Source of the DNA: Paracentrotus lividus
Lineage: Eukaryota > Echinodermata > Echinoidea > Camarodonta > Echinidae
Reading direction: 5' to 3'
DNA length: 64,000 nucleotides
Assembly: GCA_940671915.1 (NCBI GenBank)
Contig: CALNVZ010003426.1
Coordinates: forward strand, 49,688,810 to 49,752,809
Shown piece after piece: positions 27,955 through 39,900 of this stretch. How positions within the stretch are numbered: position 1 is the stretch's first letter; every line of letters starts with the position of its first letter. The notes beneath the pieces were generated by a model, which saw nothing but the letters and a program-made list of their open reading frames with translations, had not been told where the DNA came from and did no database searches. Both the position numbers and the translations under genes were made by a program.

Positions 27955-28083
27955 CATCATCAACGTCATCATCATTGCTATCCGCCTCCTCCTCAAGACC
28001 AACATCATCCTCCTCCTCGTCACCATCATCATTATCCTCAATAATCATCATCACCATCATCATTATCATCATCAATAATCATC

Positions 28084-28115
<32 letters not shown>

Positions 28116-28330
28116 CATTATCCTCAATAATCATCATCACCATCATCATCATCTTCATCATCATCACTACCCTCGTTATCACAGTCATCACGGCCATCAT
28201 CATCCTCATCAGTAGGCCTATAATCATATCCCTCCTCCTCCTCTTTATTACCACCACCATCCTCCTCCTCCTTCTCATCATCATCATCATCATCATCATC
28301 ACCTTCATTATCTCCACCCTAATCATCACC
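27955..28330. repeat. ATC/CTC microsatellite
   Basis: Imperfect array of ATC, mixed with CTC, over about 375 bases. The Asp/Met/Arg-rich frame on the minus strand is a by-product. Confidence 0.9.
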
Positions 28331-28637
28331 ATACTAGGCTCGACTAGCATTTGTGCTAACTTCTCCTCTCTTTCGTTCAATCACACTCTCATTTTCTATA
28401 CCTTTTTATGTTCTGTTAGAAATTATTGTATTCATTATTGTAAGATTGTATTTCCTATGCATTGTTATCACGTGTTAATGTGTTGATGTTGATAAATTCA
28501 TTTCAATTCAATTCAATTATTATCATCATTGAGCCATTATAGTAATCATGTCCTTCATCAGCTCAATGACATTTGCTCTGGTGACATTATTGCTCAGCTG
28601 TCAATTCCAAATATAAAACCTTATATCTCAACCCTAA

Positions 28638-29259
28638 GGGTGGTATCTCACTTCGCGGATACTACTTTGAAACTGCGTTGAGACAGTTTTTGAAAATTGT
28701 CGCGGAGACGACTCCTAAGTTTCGGAGACGGCTCTAATACTTTTAAAAAAGTATCAGAGTCGTCTCCGAAACGTCTCCGCGACCAAGCGCGGTGATTTCA
28801 TGTCACGACTGGGGGGGGGGGGGACGGAAACACCCGAAAGTGAAAAATAATACACTCAAAATTTGCATACTTCGCACATTATGCAGAAACTAATGAAAAT
28901 GTTTGCGAGCGCGAAGCGCGAGCCGAAAATTTTGCCTCATAATAACATTTTAGCATTGTATTTGACACACATTTTACCTCTTTATTAGCTTCACAAGCTA
29001 ATCACTACATAAAAATATGTGAAGCTTTAAAAATCGAGGGGGGGGGGGAAGNNNNNNNNNNNNNNNNNNNNCCCCCCCCCCCGGGATCGCCGCCAATGTC
29101 CGCGACAATGTTCAAAAAATGTCTCAAAGCAGTTTCAAAGAACCCTCTCAAAGTAGTTTCCGCGACTCATGAAACGTCTCCGCGACGTCCTTTTCAAAGT
29201 TGTTTCAAATCCGTCTCAAAGTTGTTTCAAAATAGTTTCCGCGAAGTGAAATACCACCC
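28638..29259. mobile_element. TAA-flanked TIR element with GACGTCTCCGCG blocks
   Basis: Starts GGGTGGTATCTCACTTCGCG and ends CGCGAAGTGAAATACCACCC, with TAA immediately on both sides (28635-28637, 29260-29262). The interior is made of repeated CGGAGACGTCTCCG-like palindromic words and a phrase close to TCAAAGTAGTTTCCGCGACT. The 3-bp TAA duplication suggests the PIF/Harbinger class, whose usual target is TWA. A 20-base N gap with poly-G/poly-C edges (29052-29071) breaks the copy. No transposase frame. Confidence 0.75.
29052..29071. other. Assembly gap (20 N) inside a poly-G/poly-C context
   Basis: A run of N directly between a G run and a C run, probably a place where the palindromic, homopolymeric element could not be assembled. 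Confidence 0.99.
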
Positions 29260-29262
29260 TAA

Positions 29263-30428
29263 CCATACATCTGATACGTAAATGAAGCCCAGGCATGAGC
29301 AATAATTGTCGCCGGAGCAAACATCTTGTCAATCAAATTCCTGCACATCATTATTATTTTCATTAAAACAGCTAGTGGTGGATCAAGAATTTCATAAGGG
29401 GAATAGGGCAACTCTAAGATTCTTAAAGATTTTTGTACACCTCTTTTTTTTCTTTTTTTTTTTAAGATCACGCTGAAAGTACCTCGGGGGGGGCGGGGGG
29501 GGCGTAGTGCGCTCGTGAACTTTGACTTCAATGCGCGTGGACGGGGGATTTCCCTGTTGGTCATGTCATGTTTTAATTTGTTATCTTTTGCTTGTCTTTG
29601 CTACTTTTTCGGCCTGGTAGGAGGAGGCGCTCCAGAACCCACGTATGTCGATTTTAGGCGCTTTTCTAACTAATTATTTTGGGGGCGCCGTGCCCCTATA
29701 TATCCACGCCTCTATAACCACATTATTATCATCATTATGGTAATCAGGATCGCAATCCTCATTGGTCACCGGTCCCTGTTCTACTCACCACATAACTATC
29801 AACATCCTTTATTTCATTAACCATACTAAGGAAATCCCTCACGACAAACAGAGATAAACATTTCACGTTCAGTTTTGCTATAAAATTGTATTTATAATAT
29901 TTACACAAAACTTATCACAATATATTTTGACATATCTTAAACCATGGAGGTACTATTTACCTCCATGCTTATACTTTGTAGAGGCTTCTAAATGATATTA
30001 AAGGTAAAAGAAAGTTCAAGCTTTATTTGTGAATTACCCCAACCGATGAAAGTTTTCTGTGATATTAAAGATATGGTACATTCTTTAAATTATGTCAAAG
30101 TTTAAATGCTTTCAGAATAACCCTCCATAAAGAAAAGGGTGTTTCAGGAAATTTTGCCAACCGTATTCATCCAAATACGGAATTAACATGATTAATGGTT
30201 TGTAAACATTATAATTTGACTGTCGTAGTATGAATGAGCACTAATAATTGGGCAATATTTCTTTTTAAAAAAAGGGAAAAAAAGAATCTATTTACATTAT
30301 TACCAGAAACATATAACATAGTTGGCATTATACACAAAAACAATTATATACTATTCACTAATATATAGTTCTTGGCATATCATACAATTTGAAGAAAAAA
30401 AAATGGTCTATACAGGGTCGGTACGTCA
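29263..30428. other. Intergenic, 3' side of the 608-aa gene
   Basis: No supported exon. A fragment resembling AGTGGTGGATCAAGAATTTC (29372) recalls the left end of the small element at 38702-38860. A TTTATT at 30022-30027 is a possible minus-strand AATAAA for the neighbouring gene, about 400 bases past its stop, but this is weak. Confidence 0.4.
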
Positions 30429-33400
30429 TCATCCTCTGAAGACGGAAGAATGGTCACCTTCGAAGAAACATTTCCTCCCAGAATGCCTCGTGCTCCTGAG
30501 GTCAGGAGTCTGTTCCGGGTAGATGGTGTGATACCTGCAGAAAGCAACGAAAACAAAAAGAACAAAAATACAATGAATGTTAGAGGAAGCTCCAGGCTAA
30601 AGCAACAACAAAAACCAAAATTAAAAAAAATTAGTGCACCTCGAATGTTTTATAAAATTTGTTTCTTGATTGAAGCTAACGGTAATAGAAAGTAATCAAT
30701 GTCAAAAATAGTCCAGTTCGACTGCTTGTCATACAATAACAAAAGAAGAAGGGTAATCTTTGGGAGTCAGGAGGTGGTCGAGCAGTATACGTTCATCGTC
30801 AGTTCTCTGCATCAGCCTACAAACCGACTCTCATCGGACCCAAAATCGAGTTTCAGTCCCTTGTTTCAGATGGTGATGTAATAGGCTGGTCCCATACAAA
30901 ATAAATCATTTCTGATTGATACATGTCTGTCATAACCCAATCTCCTATACCATGCCCACCGAAAATAAAAAGTATGAGTCAATTATCACGTCTATACACA
31001 CCTCTTATGAGCTTCGGTCTTGTATCTGAGGCCAAGACGGTGGGGTGTCTTGCTTCCAGAGGGGGTGAGGCACTCTGACAGAGGAGCTGGAGGCAACACC
31101 AGTGGGGTGGCCCCTTTCCTGATCGATATCCGCTTCGCGAGCTCGCCCTGCAGCTTCCGAACGGGATCGGAATGAGGCCGAAGTCCTGGTAATGAGCCGA
31201 GCACTCCCAAATGCTTCATCGGGTGCATTCGATAGCTCGGTGGTATGACGAAGGGCTGATTCTGTTGCTTGGCGTAGAGCTGGGCAGGGTCGCCTCGCTG
31301 CAGAAATCCTTCGGCTCCGCTCGGAAAGTGGACAGCATCTCCTGCAAGAGACTGGCGCTCTCTATCCGATGCTGATTGCAGGCTTGCCAGGGCAGACGAA
31401 CCCGACTTCAAGGAAGATGGAAGTGGAACTGATGGCAGCTTTGAGGCCTTCACACCAAGAGGCGGTCTTGGAACGTACGTAATATGCTCTCCTATCTTCG
31501 ATGATGATAGAAGTTTCTTTAACGGATCAGTTTGACCTCTAGATGGAGCAGGAGCATGAGTGATGTCTCGCCTCTCAAGGAGCTGTGACCCACGGATATT
31601 CTCAATGACTAACGAAGTACTCGGTGGCCAGCACGGACCGGTACCTGGCAATGACGCAGAGGTTTCAACAGTGCTGCTGACATCGATGCCCTTTGTCATG
31701 TCACGGTCCTTAGCTTGATTTTGGCTCTCCAGAATCTGTACCTGAGGTGTATCGCTAAAGCTAACACTGCGTTTGGCCGTGGTAGACTGGGACTTTGCCC
31801 GGGTAGTATTTCCGGATCTCCCCGCGTCCGAGACCAGGATGCTTCTCAGCTCCGAGGATCCGCCCTGAGAAAAGGTTTCATCATCTCCAGCAACGTCCTT
31901 CTCCTCGTTATTGTCTTCATCCTCCTCCTTCCCCTCCTCCTCCTCGCCCTCCTCTTCTCTTTGTTTCGTCTGCTCTGATTCGTCACCCTTCTCCACTTCC
32001 TCCCGGTTCCCACCTTTCAATCCTCCACTTTCCCTTTTCATCTTCATCATCATCACCATTTCATCCTCTCGTTTCCTTGACAACTGGATGCTATCCAGTC
32101 CGGAGGTGATAGGAGCAGTACCATTTGGTTGTTGGTTGGAAGGTTGGTGGAAGTGGCCTTTGTAGGATTGCTGGTAGAGGGAAGTGTGGTAAAGCTTGTG
32201 GTGAAGTCGCCGGAGTGCATCATCGTATGAATTGGTGGTTGTAGTCTGTAAACGAAATATAACAAATGAATGTATAAAAACGATAAGAAACACACAATTG
32301 TCATCACTTTGTCTATGATTCAATAAAATATAAATTAAAAGATATATATAGTTTGTCATTGATTCATATATCACTGTATTCATCACCGTACGAGTGATCC
32401 TGATTCAGCCATTAACATATAAGGTACACCGACTTTTCGTCAACTCATTATGAAATTTGGCATTTGAACATTACAAAATCGTCACCATGCATGACTGTAT
32501 TTCTTTATTGGTTTTGATAGACAAAATGGGCTAAAAAAAAATGTACAAAATAAGCGGTAACCGGGCTCCTTTACTTACTGAATATGAAGAACGGCCATCG
32601 GACATCGAATCTGTTTAAAGAAAGGAGAGACAATCAAATAATTCGACGAATCAAAATCACAAAGGATAGGCTGATGATGATATTAAAGATTGGTGATGAT
32701 GTTGTAGATGATGATTTTAAAGAGAGAGAAAAGGAATGCATGTGTTCGGTTCATGCAGAATGGATGAAAGACATTTAAACCAAATTATTTATGGGCAAAT
32801 TGTCGGGAATGTGTTAAAGATATAATATAGGTTTTCCGGTCAAGTTGACATTTCTTTCAAGCACTTTCGTCCGAAATGTGATCGCGATTAGAAATCTAAA
32901 CGTTAATTCAATTGACCGATAGCTCTGCTCCATGAGGTATCGTTTAAATTGAATGAACATAAATGAATTCGATTGCAAAGAGTTTAAATTTGACCGGGAA
33001 AAACTATATTTACTATAAATTCCACTATAAAATACGAACCTGTTTCAGGCTTTGGCTTCACCTCAGGAAAGACCTCAAAGATAGATTTATGTGAGTAGTA
33101 GGGATGGTTGCCTGGCCAATCTCCTTTCTGAAGGGGAAAGCTGTAAGGACATGGAGAAATCAACAAAATACTTATTAAAAACAATTGAGATACTACACGT
33201 AGTTTCCAAAATGGTTATTACTCTATACTCCCCAGCCCCAAGTACTCCGTGTTCTTGCATACGCCTGCAATTTGGCGTGCCTGATTTTTTTTTTCGCAAA
33301 CATGTAGTTGTTTACAGATGTTTTTGCTGGTGTATTCAATTGTATTTATTTATTACCAAAATTTCAAAATCAATTTATGTATATGAATAAATGTTTGGTA

Positions 33401-35276
33401 AATACAACCAACACACAGCAAAATCCAATCGAGATTGACCCCGTTTTATATCAGTTTCAGTTTCAGTTTAGTTTTATTCCATATTTCCAATTAAACAATA
33501 TGAACAACAGATTATATCATAATCATATCAATACGTTGAAAAAGTTACAAGACGAATGACATTAATAGTACAGGAAAGAAATATGAAGGAGCCTAAATTA
33601 AAAGCTAAGCTTTTATGAATTTGCATTAAGGTCAATAAATTGTATCATGAGCAAATTTGTAAATTGAGCATGTTTATTGGATAAATAAACAAATATGAAG
33701 ATAAATGTTCATTATTGATTATGTATTCCATTTAAAAGCGTTTATGTTTGTTTGAATACTTACGTGTTGAGTTTGGTTTTCATGGGGGCTGACAGTCTGT
33801 ACAAAAATAGAAAGTAAAAATTTGAAGAAATTACACCATCACTTAATAATAATAATATAATTTTATTTATATAGCGCTTCATACCGGTGTTCTGGTGTTC
33901 AGGTTAACTTAAATAATAACAGGTAGAAATCTAGACATATTACTTATACATTACTTACTTACGATCACTTACTACTGTCGATGAAGAAGAAGGGGAAAAA
34001 TAAAACACTACAAAATGAAAATCTATAATCGATTCTCGATGCCACCCCTTTCACGATTCATATAAATTAATCTTCATCATGTAATTTTTAAATGTACCTT
34101 TGCACTATAAGAACAATTATCATTTCATGTATGCGCTCTGCGCCCAAAATTTTCATTGTATTCAACACATTTTTCTTATTTCTGTTGAAATATTAATGGG
34201 TAAATGTGAACAAATCTCACAACCAATTTTTTTTTTTTTTTTTTTTTTTTTTTGGGGGGGGGGCAAACTAATTAAACAGTGGTAGCTTGTTGGAAAATTT
34301 GCTGTTAGAAAATATCAGAGAGAGAGCATACTAGACAACTTAGGATATAATACTGTGGACTCGTAATAATAGAATGACCAAAAAAAGTAAATCTTCATGA
34401 AATAAATACCTTTCATCATTGATTCGGCACCCACTTTTGTTTAGGTCTGTAACTTGGTATGGTTGATCGTATGTTTGCACTGTGGAACAAAAAAAAAAAA
34501 AAAAAAAAAAAATACATAAAATATGATCATATTAATCACGATAATAGTGGTATTACAGAAGCATATTACTGACGCATGTTCCCTCAGAAAAAAAAAGAGA
34601 CGAGAGTGGAAATTATAGAAAAAGAAATAAGAGAAATATATACTTACGACTTTGTGACACCAGTGCCGAAGTGCCGATGACTTCGGCTGACGAAGAGGTC
34701 TCGGACTCTTTGCTGCCCATGAAACGGGTAGCCCCCAATTCCTCCATATTCTGTAAGCTTTTCTCCCCAGTACTTCCCACCAAGTGGAGGTACAGCCTGT
34801 TGATATTCCCTGCATTTAAAAAATGGAAGTAAAATTTCAGTTTGAGTAAATTGTGTAGATGGAAATGAAATTTTAGTCTTAAAACAAAAACAAAACAAAA
34901 ACAAAACAAAGTATAAAGCGTGACGACAAGTTTTGTTGCCGAGCGATGGTGATCAGAATGTACGCACTACGCAGGAACCTAAAACATTACTTATAATATA
35001 GAACTTTATTATTTAGTCCTATCATCTAAAAAATGTAAAAGCCTATAAGCAATGAATAAAGTTACATTTTGTTTTAAACCTCAATCTTTCACAATTCTGC
35101 CACTGGCTTTTTTAAAGTAATGGCAAAAACTCATAGGCCCAATCATTTTCATATATCCATGATATATTTTTTATGACTTTAAAAGTGAATTATTTTGAAA
35201 TGAAATTCAAATCTTTATTTTACCATTTCCTTCGTTGGAGCGCCTGAATGGTATCAAGCATCGTCATGGAAGCCAT
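30429..35276 (-). CDS. Multi-exon gene, ~608 aa, possible ciliary/sperm protein
   Basis: Exons in transcription order: 35276-35224, 34809-34648, (34582-34557 inferred), 34479-34410, 33796-33764, 33140-33040, 32610-32579, 32245-31002, 30534-30429. All boundaries are GT/AG and phases agree from 34410 onwards. The start has a CACCATGG context and upstream CRE half-sites. Residues 18-71 are rich in Tyr/Trp/Gly with GGYPFHG and RSHRHFGTG. Residues 116-148 (exon 5) contain GDWPGNHPYYSHKSIFEVF. Residues 160-573 are one large, low-complexity exon with a Glu-rich stretch near 245-285. The last 35 residues (YHTIYPEQTPDLRS... ending HSSVFRG) look conserved. I do not recognise the family with certainty. 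The composition recalls axonemal microtubule-inner proteins of sperm and cilia, which is inference. A one-base phase mismatch between exons 34809-34648 and 34479-34410 needs the inferred 26-nt exon or a sequence error. Confidence 0.7.
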
Positions 35277-35330
35277 GGTGATATCGTAGAATGTTAAAAA
35301 TTATAAATGATAGCAAACGACAACGAAAAA

Positions 35331-35370
35331 CGTCATTTTCGTCATCAAGGACGTCATCCAATCAACGTCA
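35331..35370 (-). promoter_or_regulatory. Cluster of four CRE half-sites plus CCAAT
   Basis: CGTCA occurs at 35331, 35340, 35352 and 35366 (TGACG on the coding strand), with CCAAT at 35358-35362. This is 55-95 bases upstream of the start codon at 35276. CREB/CREM/ATF factors bind TGACG. The clustering suggests a promoter, but no transcription start is demonstrated. Confidence 0.45.
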
Positions 35371-36982
35371 ACATAATTCACACGTTTTCTTTCTGAAGAG
35401 GTAGGAAATAATCACGACATACAGTTGTCCAATCTATCTAGAATGAAGTTATTGTTATTTCATTGTTTGAAATTGCCAACCAGTCATTGTAGCCGATGAA
35501 CTTAAATGATGGCTTGCATGAGCGAAAGAGTTCAAACCTTGAAATGAAAAATAATGGTCCAACAAAACCGTGAAATGTCAAATAATGTTCTAACAAAACC
35601 ATTAAGTCCTAAATTCGGCAACCGATCGAGTCGTTCTCTTTGCCTGGATGACGAAGTTTCAAACAAGTTGACTTGAAAGTTTTTCTTTAGCAGCTACCAA
35701 TGATATCCAACGGGAGAGAAATTGTTGAATTCACTTCAAAATCTACATCCTCAGATTTAACCATTCACAGACGATTTCTGGGTCTGAAACATATTAGCAG
35801 CCCCATCCAAAAGACGATGAAAAGGAAGAATTGTTTGCTCATGTATGCCCACTTTTTAAAATATTCCCCAATGATCTCCTTCGATTCACGAAAGAGGGGT
35901 GCCGAACTTTTCGGCAGCACACCAGCAGCAAGAATGAGAGACCATCAGTCACAAACTCTTTATCTGCGGCACTGATTAACCCTTTACGTGCTGGAACCGC
36001 GTTGTACATATTTTAGACAAGGGGATTCATGTAAGCTCAGCAGTCTAAGGATTATAATATACACTTAGAGTAGATTAAGAGAGTTAAGATGGCTGACCCT
36101 TTATTTATTATGAAATGGATCGAGAAATATTGACGGACTGTCCCTTTTTTCAAAAACAATGAGGAGAGTTTCAAGACGTCAGAAATCGATATGATCCTCT
36201 CCTCCAGGCGGTAAACCATTATATAACACCACCTCGAAATATTGATTAAATCTAGCCTTCTTCTAAATCTCCTTTTTAAAAATCTTAAATATACTTTATT
36301 TTGAAACTTTCGTTGAGTTGTCTTGGAGAAAATGATGTCGCGTAATACAATGAAGACGGATAGCGTCATCTTTTCAGAAAACTTTAAATCGTTCAGTGAA
36401 GTTTTGAAAGTTGGCTAGAATTTCATGTTTGAAGTTGGTGGTATTAAAGTGTTTAATTGGTTTCGAAGTAATCATTTTGGTTTCAGGTCTTGAAATAGAT
36501 CATCAATAAGATCAGGAATGTGCCATCCTACCATGCATGGCATCCCTTGTTCGATCCTCACTAAACATGCTAGAGCGTAACTGCAAAATATGATGGGACA
36601 TCATAACACATCTGTATCTTTGATATTCTTGATGCAGGGTCGCATTGAGTGAAATTTTGTTATTCCCATGTTTCAAATTGCTTAATGGAAACAAATCTTT
36701 CTAAAGTAGCGCATTGTTAATGATAATACATGGTATTGTTAAATGTAAATAAGATGGGCACTTGTCACTTATTTTTAATGATTGGTATTAATCCAGTTCG
36801 TATTTGGCTTAAGTTAGGCCTATACATGATAAACAAAAATGCAAGAGGGTTCTTTGTATGCTGTTGGAAAGATTACAAGTTTTCAGCTACAGTACATAGA
36901 CAATACTGAGTTTCGGGGAGATGTACACATGACCAGGTATACCACTGAGGTAAACTAAATAAGAAATGAGAGAGATATATAG

Positions 36983-37074
<92 letters not shown>

Positions 37075-38300
37075 ATGGGCGTACGGGGGGCATCACTGGG
37101 GGGGGGGGGAACGTTTTGCCCCCTAGCTGGGCCGAAAAATTCGGATTATGAGTTCCTCAGGGGAATATGATTGGAATTATATTATTTTATCAATGAATAG
37201 ATTCATGCGCCTCCATGTTTAGTAGGAATGATATACTTTTTTTTTTAAACCAAACAAACCAACAAATTGACAACTTGAGTGATTATGGTTTAAAAATTTA
37301 GATAGAATATATAATGGTCGACATCGGATTTAGGTAAAATTCTCAGATTTACATATTTTAGCCATAAATTCAGAGGTATAAAAGTACGACAAAATAATGT
37401 ATAAGTGAGGGAAGGGGTCTCTTAAACGCACCATGAATCCCCTATACCAGCTTTCCTTTGGCAAAAGGGATCATCATAGTGGTATATGCAGACAGTGACA
37501 TACATGACATATAAGGGAAGATGGTGGTTTATTTTTCTTCAATAATATATAACGTCTAATTACAAGGTACTTAGAACCTATAACCTAGCCCCTCCTCAGA
37601 TCCATTAAACCACAGGTCCACCGACCACATAAGACACCACATCGGAAAGCGGTCAACCCCAACATTTGAAGAGCCAGTCTGGTATACACCAAATCATTCC
37701 ACTTACCTAACACACGCTCAAAACATTATTGCCTAAAGCTGGGAGTCTCACCACTCTTAATCCAAAGTCAATGGTCGCCCAGTAACCAGCGACGCCTTCC
37801 GAACTAAGCCGCTGTTGGAACAAAGTGCGATAGGAGTACTTTGTACATTCAAACAATGTATGGAGTGGTATTTTCCTCACTTTGCCAGGTACCGGCTTAT
37901 AATCCGACTCTGGTCTATCTAAAAAGATATAACAATCGAATTAAAATAGTACTCGCGTGGGATATAGTGCAAAGTCATACAAACAACATATAAACTGGTA
38001 CAACTATACAGAGCCCGTACAAGCTAAAGACAACAATATTTCAACATTTAATAATTCAGTTAAAAACTTCTCCATCGATATAAATGTGGTGAGACAGAAA
38101 CAGGTGTCAAAAGTGAACTTCAGTGTGGAAATAGTAATGGGACGTTGATGATTTAGCGCAGAATTTCGAGAATATATTCCGGCTCGTTTCGGGCCAGTCA
38201 CTCTACTAGTAGTTTGTTTTTCAAGATCATCCTGGGAAACACGGTGTGGTGAAATCACCTTGTCTATAACCTCTTCTGGAAGATCGGAAATCTGGTAAGT
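35371..38300. other. Intergenic; GA microsatellite, no firm gene
   Basis: Contains a perfect (GA)n tract at about 36986-37068, which generates a Ser/Leu frame on the minus strand. The 35640-36016 block is locally GC-richer with two overlapping short open frames (91 and 61 codons) but no motif or splice support, so I leave it uncalled. A good donor (CTG|GTAAGT at 38294/38295) may end a noncoding first exon of the gene at 39421. Confidence 0.4.
36986..37068. repeat. (GA)n microsatellite
   Basis: About 41 uninterrupted GA dinucleotides. Confidence 0.97.
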
Positions 38301-38701
38301 TTTTTTTCATGCAAAACTTGTCTTCTCTTCATTAGCATAAAACACCAAAATGAATTAGATAACGCCATGGTTTATGGTTTGGGATTTCGTAAGGCTGGAG
38401 AGGGGGAGGAATGTTAATCTGTTGGGACGATCATAATCGTAGAAATTGCATTAGGGAGCTATATGATTTTGAGAAAGTGTTGGTAATCATTGCCCCTTTG
38501 AACATTACAGCATTCATGTTTACAATTACTATTTTTTGATGGGATGGGTGTAAAAAGCCTTTAGTTATTGCTTTGTAACATTCTCTTATTGCACTTCAGC
38601 TTTCTTCAAAAAAACAATGAAATCCTATTGAATGAACAGCTCAATAAGAATCCTGTTACATTAAATTGTAAACACAACGGTGATACTAAATTAAGCATAA
38701 G

Positions 38702-38860
38702 CAGTGGCGGATCCACGATTACAGGATAGGGGCGCCAGGCCCGATAGAAGGGGGGGGGGGGGCGCCGCCGAAATTTCCCAATTTTAGCATGTACAGTCAC
38801 CGAGTGGTTTTCAAATTATTGGAGGCGCGTCCCCTGCGCCCCGGCCTGGATCCGCCACTG
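38702..38860. mobile_element. 159-bp MITE with CAGTGGCGGATCC ends
   Basis: Inverted ends: CAGTGGCGGATCCA at the left and TGGATCCGCCACTG at the right. ATAAG is directly repeated on both sides (38697-38701, 38861-38865). The centre holds a poly-G run and GGCGCC-rich text. Similar left-end fragments (AGTGGTGGATCA) occur at about 25632 and 29372. The superfamily is uncertain, since hAT elements usually leave 8-bp duplications. Confidence 0.75.
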
Positions 38861-39406
38861 ATAAGGTATCGGGGCGTGCGGAGAAAGGGGGAGGGGAGGT
38901 GTAATTATTATATATTCTTTTTAAGGAAAAGAAAGGAAAGCTACACATGCCCTGTTCATGGTTGTCATTGTAGAGGAGGGATGGGTTCAGGCTTGGCTCT
39001 CGCAATTTTATGAAGTTGTTCGACTAGAATTTTTTTTTAATGGAATAAAAAAGACGCACTTTTCTTCCAGGTCACTATGCAGAAACAACTCTGTCACATG
39101 GGGGTGGGGAGAATTCAGGTAAAAAACCCGGAGAAAGATTTTGCTTCACACTCGTAATACTAAATATGCTGTAGTGTAGGAGGCTAATTTTAAAAGCATA
39201 ATCAAGAGGAGTTTATGAAAAAAGTCAAGTGTAAAGTAAACCATTTTTAAAAAATTTTTTTGTTATCATTTCATCATTTTGTATAAAATTAAATTGACAG
39301 CAGTCTCAAAATCGCTTCAAACATCTTTTGAATCGTAATATAGACAGGGACAAGATGATAAATCTTTAAATGTTTTCCTTTTCTATTTTTGCTTTTCACC
39401 TTGCAG

Positions 39407-39843
39407 AGGACAACCTCATCATGCCTATATCAACTTTAGAACTCCGCCCAAAGATCGACTACAGTCAAAACACATACGGTGACAACAAATACAACGTCAT
39501 GCACCTCATCAGTCTCTACAACCAAGACCCCACCCAATTACCATGGCAACAATCCAGTGGGCGGACCCAGATCACTAAAGTTCACAGCATTAAGCTTCCC
39601 ACCTTGAACTCTCAGGGATTCGCCAATCAGAGTGCGTCTTTCTATTCGTCATCATCCCAGCCACGCCTTAATTTGCCGAGCGTTGGGCGTGGCATGGCTC
39701 ATAGTACGATGATGCCATTTTCGTCGTACGGTAAACCGACGTGCGGGTATTACTTTACAAGATCGACGGAGCAGCGAAAGATGAGGACGGGGATTCCCCC
39801 AAAGTTCGGGTATCTCAACGTGTCAGCACCTCAGATGAGATAA
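39407..39843 (+). CDS. Final exon encoding 140-aa PTCG-motif protein
   Basis: A strong acceptor (TTTTGCTTTTCACCTTGCAG ending at 39406) opens an exon whose first in-frame ATG is 39421. The stop is 39841-39843 and AATAAA lies at 39895-39900. The product of 140 aa is basic and Tyr/Pro/Ser-rich, without signal peptide or membrane segment. Residues 99-126 (PFSSYGKPTCGYYFTRSTEQ, then RKMRTGIP) closely match residues 134-161 of the 173-aa protein at 48185-50092. If the donor at 38294/38295 is its partner, that exon is noncoding, because an in-frame TAA precedes the junction. A more distant coding first exon cannot be excluded. Family unknown. A structural axonemal role is only an inference from composition. 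Confidence 0.65.
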
Positions 39844-39894
39844 TTGTAACTTTTAAGAGCACCAAAGACAATTAAGAACAGACGCTCTGATTAA

Positions 39895-39900
39895 AATAAA
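39895..39900 (+). terminator. Polyadenylation signal AATAAA
   Basis: AATAAA 51 bases past the stop at 39843, in an otherwise ordinary 3' flank. Confidence 0.55.

Larger units (their letters stand above)
21790..27960. repeat. Right arm of ~6-kb imperfect inverted repeat
   Basis: Partner of 14080-19860 in opposite orientation. This copy looks like normal assembled sequence: intact poly-G and poly-T runs, clean microsatellites and clean tandem units. It contains the telomere-like palindrome, two CAT/ATC microsatellites and a small TTAA element. No gene is supported in it. The region 27286-27540 has a higher GC content and a 68-codon frame, but no motif I recognise. Confidence 0.8.

Noticed and set aside
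30429..35276. Assignment to a named sperm microtubule-inner protein such as TEPP/SPMIP8
   Set aside because: The composition and short conserved blocks are suggestive, but I cannot verify an alignment without a search, so no symbol is given.
35700..35975. 91-codon plus-strand frame in a GC-richer patch
   Set aside because: No splice context, no motif, and an overlapping frame of similar quality; possible but unsupported.
36887..37096. Ser/Leu-repeat frame
   Set aside because: Product of the (GA)n tract.
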